The notes: generated by a model from the sequence alone, not told the origin. Positions 31,324 through 42,540 are shown, counted from the first letter of the stretch. The stretch: DNA of 64,000 nt from Cryoendolithus antarcticus (GCA_002077065.1 NAJO01000021.1:248001-312000); one strand, 5' to 3'. Numbers and translations are program-made.

Positions 31324-33405
31324 TCAAAAGTCTTCGTCTCCAAAATACTTCGGCTCAATCCAAGCACCCAGCACGCTGTCTTCGTTTCCATTCTTGTCGT
31401 CTTCCGGCGGCGGCATGTGCAACCCAGCCTTCGACTCGACGTTGCTTAACACTCCCGCCGGCTCCTCAGTCGGACACTCGTTCACGCCGGCATTAGCATT
31501 GCACTGCACATCGGGACCAGCTTCCTCGAGCTCTGAGACCCTGCGAGCCTCCTCAACAACAGCCTCACTATCTTCTGGACCGCTGCAATGCTGCGCCACA
31601 AGCTTCGCAACTTTAACTTCCAGCGGCACGACATGCTTCATGAGCCCCTTGAACCACTCCTCTTCATCCACGATCGTTTGCCAGCTCGCGCAATCTCGCG
31701 ACCAACAGCCATAATCACACGTTTCCTTCAAAGCAGTCGCGAGATCTTTGAAGTCTTGAGTTCCTAGTACCAAAGGTACTCTCTGACGCAGCGTCATTTG
31801 CCTCTCTAGGTCTTCAGTACGCCTCGGGAAGTTGCAAGTCTGGTAACGACGAAGCACCCGCAATTCACGACATTCTGGGCATATGCAGCTGTTCAGATCG
31901 TGGGGAATCGGATTTGCAATTTGCAGCGTTCCTTGATTTAGGCGCTGAGAGGCGACAGAGCCCGTCTCGCTGTCGATTGTGCATTGGCTGTTGGGTCTCT
32001 GTACTCCTTGCATATTCTCGCGGCCACCAACGCTGTCCGGTGCACTGTCAAGGGTGAAGCGACCTTTCGACTGGCGAGTCAGCTGCGTACCAGCCGCGGG
32101 TGCTAAGCTGACGAACGTGCGACCGGCAGTGGAAGTGGAATCTTGTCTCGGAGGGATCGTGACGGATGCAGGAATGCCACGCTGCATTCGAAGTCGCCGG
32201 GCAAGTGCATTACACTGCAAAATCGTTAATGGTACATCGTCGTCTCCTGATTTTGCGGAGGCGTTCGTGCTGTCTTCTCTACCATGCTCAGTATCACTCT
32301 CGCCCGTTTCCACGATGGTGCCGACGAAAGGCGGCTGCGAGGCAGTTCTGCGAGGAAAGGGCTTGCGGACCGACGGAGGATATTGCATGCGGTAGCGCTG
32401 TCGTGACGGAAGCGGTTGGGCGTTGCTGAAGTTGGCTGGGCCCTTGCCTCTGCCTTCATACGACTGATCCTGCGTCCCGCCCAGTTCTGACGAGCGCGCC
32501 GGAGCGTAGACGTAACTTGGGGCAGGACGACTATTCCAAGCAACGTTGAGCGGCGGCGCGCGGCTAGGTCTGGGCGGGAAGTTTGGCTGTGAGGCAGGTT
32601 GAAGTGACGAAACCTTAGGCTTCGCAATTACAGCCGCCTTCGGTGGAGTCTGTACGTCCAGACTTTTCGCATCCTGACCGAGTATCTTTCTGCCGAAGTT
32701 CTTGAACGAGTTCAGAGTTCTCTTACGTCTACTGGTGGATACTATCGAAGGAGGCGTAGATGAGACTAGCGCCACCGGCATAGCAACGGCTTTCGGGGGA
32801 ACCTGATGAATCATACCACGCTTCAATGTACTTCGAAGGTCTACAGCGGGTCGTTGACGTCCCAGCTGCGGCGCATCTACCCACTCACTAGTCGAGAATC
32901 TAGGCCGTTGCGCGACGGCATTGAGAGGCTGAGGGAAATTTGTGACCGGACGCTTCCAGCCTCCCTTGCCCAAACCCGCATCTTGCGGCGGTGGTGGCCG
33001 TCTGTCCACCTGTCCATGTTGATCCTGTATGTCACTGTAGGTTTTGGGAGCCTCGAAAACTCGGGAATCTGGCGCGCTGGAGATGCGGCGATGGGCCTCA
33101 TCCAAGCGCCGTCGCCGTGGATGCATGTGCTGTTCACTCCAAATCCTGGTCTTTCGAAGCGCGTCAGATCTCGTGGCGCCCTGTCGCGGATTCAAGAACT
33201 CTGGTGGAGCCTGTACGAGGTTATAGGGAAGGGAATCGAGGCGACGGTAGTGTGGCACAGTGGTCACCGCTCTAGTCGTGACATAGACTGTGACTGGACG
33301 TACGGTCTCCTCATCGTTCCAATTTCGAGGTGTCGCATTGGCGTGCTGCGCTATGGGATCCCTCGTGGGGACTCTCCGTGGTCGTTGGTCTATGGGATAT
33401 GACAT
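31324..33405 (-). CDS. Large, mostly disordered protein of unknown function
   Basis: Intronless, 693 residues from MSYPID (A at -3); an in-frame upstream ATG at 33507 in poorer context would give 727. Most of the chain is Arg/Pro/Ser/Gln-rich and disordered. Two spots look structured: a cysteine cluster near residues 540-560 (SCICPECREL...CNF, possibly metal-binding) and a helical C-terminal segment with CDYGCWSRDCASW followed by EEWFKGLMKHVVPLEVKVAKLVAQHC. I do not recognise a family. The long intact frame and the ordinary codon use argue that it is a real gene, probably lineage-restricted. It converges on the acyltransferase with about 100 bp between the ends. Confidence 0.65.
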   Translation of the reverse strand: MSYPIDQRPRRVPTRDPIAQHANATPRNWNDEETVRPVTVYVTTRAVTTVPHYRRLDSLPYNLVQAPPEFLNPRQGATRSDALRKTRIWSEQHMHPRRRRLDEAHRRISSAPDSRVFEAPKTYSDIQDQHGQVDRRPPPPQDAGLGKGGWKRPVTNFPQPLNAVAQRPRFSTSEWVDAPQLGRQRPAVDLRSTLKRGMIHQVPPKAVAMPVALVSSTPPSIVSTSRRKRTLNSFKNFGRKILGQDAKSLDVQTPPKAAVIAKPKVSSLQPASQPNFPPRPSRAPPLNVAWNSRPAPSYVYAPARSSELGGTQDQSYEGRGKGPANFSNAQPLPSRQRYRMQYPPSVRKPFPRRTASQPPFVGTIVETGESDTEHGREDSTNASAKSGDDDVPLTILQCNALARRLRMQRGIPASVTIPPRQDSTSTAGRTFVSLAPAAGTQLTRQSKGRFTLDSAPDSVGGRENMQGVQRPNSQCTIDSETGSVASQRLNQGTLQIANPIPHDLNSCICPECRELRVLRRYQTCNFPRRTEDLERQMTLRQRVPLVLGTQDFKDLATALKETCDYGCWSRDCASWQTIVDEEEWFKGLMKHVVPLEVKVAKLVAQHCSGPEDSEAVVEEARRVSELEEAGPDVQCNANAGVNECPTEEPAGVLSNVESKAGLHMPPPEDDKNGNEDSVLGAWIEPKYFGDEDF

Positions 33406-33507
33406 CTTACGATATCTCGAACAGTGCGTTACAGAGATAAGGAATACAATGTCTTCAGAAAGAGATGCGAGTAGAGAGTAGAGAAATGAATCGCGCTGCG
33501 CAGACAT

Positions 33508-34718
33508 GGAATTTCTGGAATAAGAATATGTGCGAAAGAGACATTACCTAGCCCAAGATGCGTAGTCTTGTTACCAGGCTATTGGTATGGTCACATATAT
33601 GGCATGACCTATCCCGTATCCCAGAGACAGTGGTGTGGTGACAGTGTCTGAACTTCCGAGGACCCAACAGCGTGGACCTCTGCCATGCTGACCTCTGCCG
33701 TGATACGTGAACACTCTTCTCACTGCGATTGATCTGCTAGATCAAATCAGGCCGCGACGCACGCAGTTACAATTGGCGATTATCGTGGTGACTGGGATCT
33801 GCACGGCAGTGAGCGAAGTGTAGATGCCAGTGTTGCTAAAAAGTAACTCTTTTGTTGTTCGGATTCGGTTCATACGGTCAGTCTTTTGACTCAACCCCGT
33901 AACCTCTCGATATATCAGCAAGGCGTAAGATTTTCTCTCTGGAGAAAAGACTGTCGAGTTACAGGTATGACTTGACCGCCACAGACCAATGACCGCATGA
34001 GTAGACAGCGTGACCATACCGCCCCTTAGCTCCATAGAACGTTAAGGCGATGCGGTCGGGACAATATTTCAGAGATGTCCATGAAGGCAGGCATTCTGAC
34101 TTCCGCTTCTTGAGAACTCTGGAGTATTGATGGTGCTCCTGGTAGTTTGTTCGCGGCAGGAAATTGTACATCGCCGCGTCCCGGAGAGCTCAAGGCTGAA
34201 GGCGAGGACCGTCAGAAGTCTGCTGTCTCTCGCAGGTGTAGACTGATGGATTCACCGCCATACTTGCGAGTTCTCACGTGCTTGTAGCATGAGAGCTCTC
34301 GCACGCTCGTAACAGCGGAAGTCGGACATTTAGCACACCAGCCTTGTGAAGAGTGCCATCATTGCGCACGATAACGGCAGTAATTAGAGCTCCGAACAGT
34401 GGTTCCAATCGTGTCCGTTCTATTCGCGGCATATATCGCCACTAGGAGCGCATGCGAGCAAGAGAGTTGATAGAGTCTGTGGACACGTGAGGTCAACGTG
34501 TTCGCAGTGAAGTCAACAGGCCAAGCACCTCGGAAGAACCAGGGTCCACTCCATCCCACGACGTTGCCTGTGGAAGCCTTCAAAATGCGACGTTGGCCCA
34601 CCCATGTCCAACCATATTCTACCTACTACATACTAAACACATCCCTCGTCGCTGCACCGCATCTTGATCGCGTATATATCCAGATCAGTCAGGGATCAGA
34701 TACGACACTACCGCGACC
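33508..34718. other. Intergenic, about 1.2 kb, no gene recognised
   Basis: Region upstream of both the disordered orphan and PHO88. Frames up to about 97 codons lack any recognisable content. CACGTG hexamers occur at 34275-34280 and 34484-34489, the latter about 230 bp before PHO88. Confidence 0.5.
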
Positions 34719-35413
34719 ATGAATCCTCAGATGTATTCGTCCCCGGCCGACCAGATAGCAAAGATCGCAGACTAACAACACTGCCAGTACCAACCTCGTG
34801 ATCATCCTGGTGATGATGCAGGCGAGTAAGAAGGTCCCTTTCGATGACCCGAATGTACTCAATGGCGTGCGCGCACTCTACGTCGTCAGCAACTTGATCA
34901 TCGCCGGAATCTACTTCTACGTGAAGATGCAGATTGACAAGAAGAAGGGTGTGTAGTGCCCTGGGACCGCTTTGCCAGCGATTTGGAAAACTGACAAATC
35001 ATCTCGCAGACCGCACAGTCCTCAAATACGTCGAGCCCGCGCCCATGGGCTCAACCGAAGAAGCCAAAGCCGTCACCACCACCGTCAACGCCTACGACAG
35101 CGAGCAGCTCCGCGGCCTCTTCAAGTCCCAGCTCATGGGCGTGGGCATGATGGCCGTCATGCACGTCTACTTCAAGTACACGAACCCGCTCCTCATCCAG
35201 TCGATCATTCCGCTCAAGGGCGCCTTCGAGGGCAACTTGGTGAAAGTGCATCTGTTCGGCACGCCTGCTGCCGGTGAGCTGAAGAGGCCTTGGAAGGCTG
35301 CTGCGGGCTTTGCGGGGATGATGCAGGGTGCTGGTGCGGGGGAGATCAAGACGGATAAGAAGAGTATTGAGGCTGCGGAGAAGGCTGGACGGGGTGGCGT
35401 GAAAGACGAGTAG
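34719..35413 (+). CDS. PHO88: Pho88/SND3 ER membrane targeting protein
   Basis: Three exons: 34719-34732 (14 nt), 34788-34948 and 35010-35413 (introns 55 and 61 bp); 192 residues. The first splice, using a consensus GACTAAC branch point, creates the diagnostic N-terminus MNPQITNLVIILVMMQ. Then follow KKVPFDDPNVLNGVRALY, a membrane helix, LKYVEPAPMG and a second hydrophobic region around LMGVGMMAVMHVYFKYTNPLLIQSIIPLK. The C-terminus is soluble and charged. Yeast Pho88/Snd3 is an ER protein of the SND route that targets proteins with internal or C-terminal membrane segments, and was first found through phosphate transport phenotypes. Confidence 0.93.
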
Positions 35414-35538
35414 ACTGGGTTGATGCAGTCTGGAGAATAGGATGCGTGGATATAGATGAGAAAATGCGTGTACAGAGTCTTGGATTTCATCTCAGCTTCG
35501 TGCGTGCGCTACGTTGGGTATCATGGCGTATATCTGAT

Positions 35539-36654
35539 TCAGAACTCCAGCTCCTCGACCTCCATCCCACACTCCTCGCACCTCTTCTTACTCATACCCG
35601 ACTCCGGATCCTCTATACTCCGTCCCCACTCATGCTCGTGCCGACCATGCCCAATGACATCTCCGAACTGTCCTCCACCACCAGCACGTCCGCGCTTATA
35701 CGCTTCCACTCTCGTCCGCTTCTTGAGTTCATTGAGCTTACTCTTGAACTTCTTGTCCTTTCTATCCTTCGCTTCCTGCTTCCTTCGCTCAAACTCCACA
35801 TCCAGCGCTTCCGCACTACCCCACTTCCTCTCGCTGAAGGCATACTCCTCAACCTGATAACGCACAAATAGCATCATGTTATGCCAATGACTTTTGTGCG
35901 GATTGGGCTTCTCCATTCGTGGCAGAAGATCCTCATCCTTCAGCTCCGGGTCCGTGAGGAGGTAGTCTTCTCGTGCCTCGCTTTTCGTGAGGAGACTGTA
36001 CTTCTCTGGCATCTTCTCCTTGCAAGTTACGCAGACTTGGCACTTCAGAAACTCATCATACTGCCAGTCGAGCTCCAGACCTCCGCATTCCCGACATTGC
36101 TTCTTCTCGCCTGCGTCCAGGATTGACAGCCCCGGCTCATAAGGGCCAGCTCGTGCATCTCGTAACCGTTTGCGCAGCTGTTGGTGCTCCCACTCCTTCA
36201 GACTCATGCCCTCAGGCTTCCCAGCCTCGCTATCCGGACCAGAAGGTGCATGCAGGGCTCGATTCCCAGGATCGTCTTCGGCAGTCATGAATCCACCCTT
36301 CGTGTCAGTCATCTTGCTGAAGTCGTACTCGACAAACTTTTGAAACTTGCGCGCCGCGCGAATGCCAGTGTCAGTAGCTGCGGACATGCCATTGTTGCTG
36401 TTCGGACCTGGCGTAATACGGGCATCTCGAGATGTGGGAGGAGTGACTGCTGAGGAAGGATGGGGTCGCTTCTGGCCGGCGAGAGGGACTGGGTAGGCGC
36501 TTGTGGGCTTGGATGGTGGAGCTTGGCCGACGTTCTGTTGGCGGAGTGCTTTGGCTTTCAATCGGGACTCTTCCATGCGGCGGACCTGTTCTGGGGTTAT
36601 GGGATTTGGTGGTGCTCGCGTGGGTGGCGTTGATGGCCGGTCGGTGGAGGCCAT
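35539..36654 (-). CDS. RAD14: Nucleotide excision repair protein Rad14 (XPA)
   Basis: Intronless, 371 residues. The XPA zinc finger is Cys187-X2-Cys190-X17-Cys208-X2-Cys211, followed by the DNA-binding domain with KYSLLTKSEAREDYLLTDPELKD and HWHNMMLFVRYQVEEYAFSERKWGS. The N-terminus is disordered with a basic/helical stretch (RRMEESRLKAKALRQQ, about 25-40), as in other Rad14 proteins. The C-terminal end has a second CEECGMEVEELEF pair with no assigned role. Rad14 verifies damage and organises the pre-incision complex with TFIIH, RPA and Rad1-Rad10. Divergent from AOS1. Confidence 0.94.
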   Translation of the reverse strand: MASTDRPSTPPTRAPPNPITPEQVRRMEESRLKAKALRQQNVGQAPPSKPTSAYPVPLAGQKRPHPSSAVTPPTSRDARITPGPNSNNGMSAATDTGIRAARKFQKFVEYDFSKMTDTKGGFMTAEDDPGNRALHAPSGPDSEAGKPEGMSLKEWEHQQLRKRLRDARAGPYEPGLSILDAGEKKQCRECGGLELDWQYDEFLKCQVCVTCKEKMPEKYSLLTKSEAREDYLLTDPELKDEDLLPRMEKPNPHKSHWHNMMLFVRYQVEEYAFSERKWGSAEALDVEFERRKQEAKDRKDKKFKSKLNELKKRTRVEAYKRGRAGGGGQFGDVIGHGRHEHEWGRSIEDPESGMSKKRCEECGMEVEELEF

Positions 36655-37075
36655 GATGGGTGGAGTGCTTGCCGGGAAGGCAAGGAAGATGATGCTCGTG
36701 GAGGCTCCGACGTTGGTACTGCCCAGACTCTCACGTCGCTCTTCCTCCCCAAGACGCCGATCTTTGCCTCGTGGTCCAGGTTCTGTGCTCTGTCAGCGGC
36801 AACGAACATCGAACATGACGCAAGTGCACCGAATTAGGCAACTATGAAGGTTCGGCAGGCTCGGGCTATCCCGTCCCAAGGTTCCGGGCCTACCTGTTCC
36901 TGCATCGAGCAATCCGCAGGCCTTACTTCGCTACTGAGATCCATCACCTTGGACATTGGCTATGTGAATTCTAGGTACCTCTAGCGCTTCACTCACTGCA
37001 TCCACATTCAAGCATCCTCTACACTTATCAAGGGGACTGTATAGGAGTACATATCTTACCCATCCGCTGTTTACG
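36655..37075. promoter_or_regulatory. Divergent promoter region RAD14 / AOS1
   Basis: About 420 bp between divergent ATGs of a DNA-repair and a SUMO-pathway gene. No motif was confidently identified. Confidence 0.5.
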
Positions 37076-38305
37076 ATGTCGAACGGCAACACAGATGCAA
37101 CGAACGGCGACACGGCCACAGAGACTCAGACCAACGGACTGAGTGCCGACGACTTTGCGCTGTATGACAGACAAATCCGTCTCTGGGGTGCAAAGGCGCA
37201 GGAGCAGATCCGCAACGCCAACGTCCTCCTCGTGTCACTCCGTGCACTCGGCACTGAGATCGCGAAGAACCTTACGCTCGCTGGCATCCGCTCACTCACC
37301 ATCATTGACGACGAGCCGGTCGTGGAGGAGGATCTTGGTGCCGGCTACTTCCTGCGCGATGCAGATGTCGGCAAGCCTCGAGCCGAAGCCGCAATCCCTC
37401 GGATCCAGGATCTAAACCCTCGAGTGACTGTCACATCTGGTGGAAGCCTCGCTGAGCTCATGTCGAAGGATCAGAACTACTACGCCGCGTACTCGGTAAT
37501 CGTGGCATGTGATCATGACTTCACCACCCTCAACGTGATCAACACGGGCGCTCGAGTTGCACAACGACCTTTCTACGCTGCATCAATCCACGGCATGTAC
37601 GGTTTCGTCTTCGCGGATCTAGTCTCGCATGAGTACGTGATCGAGCGCGAGCAATCTAACATGCCTACGACGATCAAACCCGAAAGCCTTACACGCAGTG
37701 TGACGAGCACTTCGTCGAAGAAGGAGCCTACCGGGAAGACTACCGAGATTGTCCAGAAGCGCGAGATCTACTGCCCACTACTGCTTGCGAACTCGTCGCC
37801 GTTGCCCAAGGAGATCCTCTCGAATCGTCGCAAACTCAAAGCTGTGCCTGCGCTGCTACCCTGCATTCGCGCTCTCTTCGACTTCCAACGCACATTCGCG
37901 CGCCTGCCAGACCATACGCCCCAGGATGCCGCGTTGTTTATCTCACTCGCCAAGAATAAGGCTGGAGAACTTCAATTGCCACAAGACACTCTGACGGGCG
38001 ACTTCATCAAGTCATTCATGCAGAATATTGGAGCCGAGATTATCACTACGGCTGCTTTCGTGGGCGGGAGACTGAGTGAGGATGTGCTGAATGTGCTGGG
38101 GCAGAGGGAGCAGCCGATTCAGAATTTCGCACTGTTCGACTTCGAGACATTGGTCAGTCCGATCTACTGCTTGTACTCGCCGCCGCCGGAATTGGTGATG
38201 CCTGCACTGAACGGACACGTCGGACTGCTGAACGGGTTGAACACCGTTGCAGTCCCTATTGCGGAGGGCGTTGTGCCTGCTGCGGAAGTGCTCGAGCTGG
38301 AATGA
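37076..38305 (+). CDS. AOS1: SUMO-activating enzyme subunit Aos1 (E1 small subunit)
   Basis: Intronless, 409 residues. The ThiF-type adenylation fold starts with FALYDRQIRLWGAKAQEQIRNANVLLV (about 27-53), then LGTEIAKNLTLAGIRSLTIIDDEPV, and continues with DFTTLNVINTGARV and FYAASIHGMYGFVFADL. There is no catalytic cysteine domain, as expected for the Aos1/SAE1 half, which pairs with Uba2 to adenylate SUMO. A Ser/Thr/Lys-rich insert (about 205-225) is disordered. The segment LLVSLRALGTEIAKN has Ser and Arg where many E1s have glycines; similar drift occurs in fungal Aos1, whose ATP site is contributed mainly by Uba2. Nuclear function inferred. Confidence 0.93.
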   Translation: MSNGNTDATNGDTATETQTNGLSADDFALYDRQIRLWGAKAQEQIRNANVLLVSLRALGTEIAKNLTLAGIRSLTIIDDEPVVEEDLGAGYFLRDADVGKPRAEAAIPRIQDLNPRVTVTSGGSLAELMSKDQNYYAAYSVIVACDHDFTTLNVINTGARVAQRPFYAASIHGMYGFVFADLVSHEYVIEREQSNMPTTIKPESLTRSVTSTSSKKEPTGKTTEIVQKREIYCPLLLANSSPLPKEILSNRRKLKAVPALLPCIRALFDFQRTFARLPDHTPQDAALFISLAKNKAGELQLPQDTLTGDFIKSFMQNIGAEIITTAAFVGGRLSEDVLNVLGQREQPIQNFALFDFETLVSPIYCLYSPPPELVMPALNGHVGLLNGLNTVAVPIAEGVVPAAEVLELE

Positions 38306-39073
38306 AGCATAGTACGCGTGTCATGCAGTGGCGCATCAAAGACATTCGACAATCGAAGCAGTAACTCAATGCATGCGACCCTTGATTACCTTCATGGCAT
38401 ATCGCACAACATTTGGCGGTCGTGGTAGCAGGGTTCGAGGTGCTTGCATCAGCTCCGGAAGAGTAGTGCGCCATCGAGACGCCTATGGGGCCCATGCGAG
38501 GTGCCCTATTCTTACTGTTGGGGATGGCGAGGGCGAGCACCTGAACATGGTTAAGCTCGTGATCGAGTCTCTGATGCTAGAATCTAGCAGGATGCGCTCG
38601 AGTCGTCGACTTATACCCGAGCTCAAGGCATTGCAGTAACTAAGCCGCACAATACTGGCTCACTTCGATAGCATGGGTGTACAGATATACAATATGGTAT
38701 ACATATATCGATCGAACCCGACCTTCGTCTACGGTGGACAAGACTGTGACACAACAAGAAAGCATGTGCAGAAGAGTAATCCCAGTGTCCACTATATGAG
38801 GGCTTTCTGATTGATGTGGCGTCACGGGCCGAGCCCATTTCATGCCGAAACCGTCGCCTTGCCCCTCGCGGTCACCTTCTGTACCCCACGTAGCGGTATT
38901 CTTGCATATTGTGATATTCCAGACTGCTCTTCAACAACAGCGCATTGCTCCACTCCACATGCCTCGCAGCGTTTCGACACTCTCGCGCTAGTTGCGCAGC
39001 CGTAGAGCCCAAGACGCCAGAAACGAAGCCATCCTTCGAGCTACATTCCACATGCCCGAAGCACGAGCCCTTC
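38306..39073. other. Intergenic, about 770 bp
   Basis: Between AOS1 and the next forward gene. A minus-strand frame of 94 codons (38256-38540) with a few cysteines overlaps the AOS1 end and was not accepted. A short AT-rich patch (about 38690-38720, TATA-like repeats) is visible. Confidence 0.45.
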
Positions 39074-40696
39074 ATGTCAGTGGCCTTTCCGACTCTCAAT
39101 TCGATCGCTCGTACGCCTTTACTCACATGACTTAGTCTACTGCCACGTCCACCGACTTTGACGACCCTCCCGCGGGACCTACGCCCTCGTACCCCAATCG
39201 CCATGTGCGCCTGAGGCGAGCGCTCCGCGACACCAGCGTCCTAGCCCGAGAAATCCAGCGCGACACTCCAGTATCCTCCTCATCCACCCCTCCTACAGCC
39301 CCGGCATATTGGCCACGCCGCGAAGCCGCTCTACGCCGTGCCCGGACCCGAGCCAGAGAGACGGAGGCTGAAGCGGAAGCTGAAGATGACTCCGATCACT
39401 GCGGCGGCAGCACACCACGCCGCTCGAATAAGCGACGGAAATTCACATCAGACTCGCCGCTCAGCACGAAGCCACCGATCAAGTACGGGCATTATGGGCA
39501 GGTCGTGGCGGGGCCGCTGCAGATGCAGATCGTGAGTAATGATGGAGGGGAGCATGTGGATCCAAATTCACCTGGGATTTATCTAGGACAGGAGAATCTG
39601 TTGAAGGGGGACAGGAGTGTGTATTGCAGTGAGAGGAGTAGTGTGGGTGTCACGTTGCGGCAGGCAGATGGCGGGATCTTCTCATTGGAGAAGCTGTATA
39701 TTGTTGGGCCGGAGCATGGGTTTACTGCGCCGTGAGTGTTGTATTCGACCTAGATCGAGTTGAGTACAAAGAGGCTGACTTAGTCATAGTGTTCGTGAAG
39801 GCCTTGTATACGTCGCCATGAATCTCAAGGACCTCGAGCCTTATCGCGATCCTCCCACATACGCACGACGAGCCGGCATCGATACGCCACCATACTATCG
39901 ACGGCGATCAATACAAGCTTCGCCCGAACGACTGTCACTCTCCGAAGCGCTTCGAGACGAAGAGCTCGACCGAGAGCTGGCGGCACGTGCTGATCTCGCA
40001 GGAACTTCGGCATGGCTACGAAACCCGCCAGAAACCCGACGGCCGCCTGAACCACACCATGATCCTTATCTAGACTTTGCACCGCCAGCCGACAACCTGG
40101 CCTGCGACTTTCCCGCGCCGACAGACGCCCTGGGTAGTACAATACCCGTGACGATCTCGTCGGACGACGAGCTGACCCAACAAGAAGACGAGTCTTCTCA
40201 GGACGTGATAGACTACCGCATCCGTCGCCTCCGCCTTATGCGTCGGCAGACTCAAGTCTACGGCCACAACAACGTAACAGGCTACAGCGCCGAGGAAGCC
40301 GAACGCCTCATCGAGCGCGCCAGCAACGCGCGTTACAGTGGTGGCAGCGGCGCCGCACCAGAGGACCAGTGGTCTTATACTCGACTCGAGGAACTTATGA
40401 GCCATCGCAGTCGTCCACACCTTAGTGCTGCTCGCATACCAGCACCAGAGGAGCTTGAGCAGCGGCCGACAAGACCTACAAATGCGAGTGCGGGCGATCC
40501 GAACGTGACTTCTGCGCGATTCAGGATGAGGAATGGCAAGCACAGCATTGCGTTGAAGTTCTCGCCGCCCGTGAGCGGGAAGTACGTGTTGTTGAAGCTT
40601 TGGAGTGGAGTGAAGAGGGATAATGTTGACGTGCAGTCGATTGTGGTAAAGGGCTTTTCCGGGATGAGGTTCCATGCCGCTGTGGAGATGGTGTGA
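39074..40696 (+). CDS. Conserved ascomycete protein of unknown function with C-terminal beta-sandwich-like segment
   Basis: Proposed exons: 39074-39079 (ATG TCA), 39136-39731 and 39790-40696 (introns 56 and 58 bp), 502 residues. The second junction is firm (GTGAGT donor, CATAG acceptor, continuous protein FTAPVREGLVYVAMNLKDLEP). The first is inferred: the frame is closed by TAG at an acceptor, and the only nearby ATG in phase has a weak GTGGCC donor. The N-terminal half contains GHYGQVVAGPLQMQIVSNDGGEH and YCSERSSVGVTLRQ, an ordered block; the middle is acidic and disordered. The last 60 residues (KHSIALKFSPPVSGKYVLLKLW then VDVQSIVVKGFSG) look like discoidin-type beta strands. No function is assigned. 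Confidence 0.65.
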
Positions 40697-40753
40697 TTGT
40701 CGCCAATTGAAAGCTCTTACTCATGGCACTTGGTGTAAGCCACGAAGACCAGT

Positions 40754-41937
40754 TCAGGCGTCGTGCAGCCCAGCAATCCACTCCGCACACTTCTCGGCTA
40801 CGATGCGCATATCTCCTTCTTGCAAGCAGAAGGCATGCCCGATGCTATTCGTGTTGACGTGCATGTCAGGTCTTTTCACTTCGTCAGGTGTGTCCGCGAC
40901 TCTCGCTCTGGTCGCGAAGAGCCTGTCCCGGGTCGTCTTCGCCACCCAGTGATCGTCGGCACCCCAGTAGAAGTGTAACTTTGTACCTGTATTCGACGAC
41001 GAGTCTATAGATTGCTGACTTTTGATTGTAGCAGCCATCATGGCAAGCGGCCTTGCAGGCCCTCCCCATAGCTCATCTGACCAGGTGTCGTGCGTCAGGT
41101 TGGCGATCTCGTCTTTAGCCATGTGTCTGCCGAACATTAGCCTCAAGCGCCACTCATAAGATGGAAAGATAACACACAGAGCTTGCAACACGCCCCACTT
41201 GCTTTGCAGAAACGATGCTGTCACGCGAGCGGGACGTTGCGGCATTCTAGTGACGAGTCCGACCAGCCGAGTCACGACGAATAAGGGCATGAGGCCAAAG
41301 ATGAGCTTGGAAAGCACGTGCATGAAGGAGGCGAAGAAAGGAATGCGAGTCAACGGCTGGATGTACTTAGCTTCGTTGCTGTAGTCCAACACTCACTAAA
41401 GAGACCTACACCGACTTTCCGTCCCATGGGACTCTTTGCCAATTCGAAGACTGTCGGAAAGAGACAGAGACTGGCACTGACGTTGAGCTGCGAGTCCCTG
41501 GCTATTTGAAGCTGCGAGAGGATCTCCAGGCAGATGTATGCACCGATTGAGTGACCGATCAGCACCACATTGATATCATGCACCGGGTTATCAGACTCCT
41601 TCGCGACACGCTCGACAGTCAGATGGAGCCGCTCCTTGGTATCAAGGACCTGATCCACTAGGCTGAGAGGCAGTAACTTTTTGTGACTAGCCCTCACCGC
41701 GCGTGAGTCCTGCGCAAGATCGAAACCCGCGAGACTGGCTCCATGGAAGTGATACACAGTGGATGGCGACGCGTTGTTCGTGTCGTTTAGTAGCAACGAG
41801 CGCAATGTGATCAGGAAGTGACTGTAGTAGCTTATGAGGCCCGGGTTTCCAGGCACGAAGAAGATCAGTGTATGCCTGGCTGATTGAAAAGTAGAGTCGC
41901 CTCGGAGATGGACCTCGTCGGTCAACTGATCTGCCAT
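40754..41937 (-). CDS. Lipid droplet-associated hydrolase (LDAH family, alpha/beta hydrolase)
   Basis: Two exons, 41937-41410 and 41356-40754, with a 53-bp intron (GTAGGT...TCCAG), give 376 residues. The join reads SPMGRKVGPLTRIPFFASF, in the family pattern. Signature motifs: VPGNPGLISYY (28-38), the nucleophile elbow GHSIGAY with Ser130, FHGASLAGFD, and the C-terminal HFYWGADDHWV and SIGHAFCL, likely providing Asp and His. The animal homologue associates with lipid droplets and affects sterol-ester turnover; the enzymatic activity of the family is debated. Other splice choices were tried and are out of phase or too short. Divergent from EPL1. Confidence 0.86.
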
Positions 41938-42540
41938 AGGAATTTCGCATTCGATCGTGAGTATGAGCAGCCAGCGACAACACCCAGTTCCACGTCGCAA
42001 GAAGACGATTACCGGGGATGAAGATTCCCGAGCATCAGCGGCGAAGTGAATGCAAGCCTGCGTTATGCTACACAGTCGATTGTTTCAACTGCAGTTTCGT
42101 TTGACGATCCCGGACTCTGATGTAAGAAATGACTTAATTCTCTGATGCTAGGTGTATTCGATGTTCAAGATCCTCGAAGTCACCAATCTCCCAATCCAGC
42201 CCCCACCTCCGGCCCGCTGGCCTTGCGTCACCCAAAAAACGCACAAGCCAGACCGGCCTTTCACAACGCTCAAGCCCCGACCCCTTGTCGTCGCAACAGC
42301 AGCACAACAACGCCAGTAACCATCAACTGCGCATCGCAAATCCATCGCAAAATCGCCCAAATCGCAGCACACGACTCCTCACATCATAACTTCTCATTTC
42401 ATATACATACCATCAGTATATCAGCATCACGTTGCGTCTGCAGCGCGACTTGTTCAACAGCCGTCACCGGGCGCAATTTTGCTGGGTCCGACCGGCGCCT
42501 GCGCTGTGAAAGCTGGCCTGACTGGCTGCAGCTGACGCTC
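41938..42540. promoter_or_regulatory. Divergent promoter region LDAH / EPL1
   Basis: About 600 bp between divergent genes. A 134-codon forward frame (42145-42549) ending at the EPL1 start has no recognisable content. The region holds both promoters. Confidence 0.5.

Noticed and set aside
38256..38540. 94-codon minus-strand frame with AKCCAICHEG-like cysteines
   Set aside because: Overlaps the AOS1 3' end antisense and lacks a regular zinc-finger spacing.
38700..38725. Minus-strand GGGTTCGAT resembling a tRNA B box
   Set aside because: No matching A box at the right distance and no cloverleaf.
41357..41409. Alternative LDAH introns (41 bp from GTGTAG, or from the strong-looking GTGAGT)
   Set aside because: They are too short or leave the downstream domain out of phase; the 53-bp GTAGGT intron keeps the frame.
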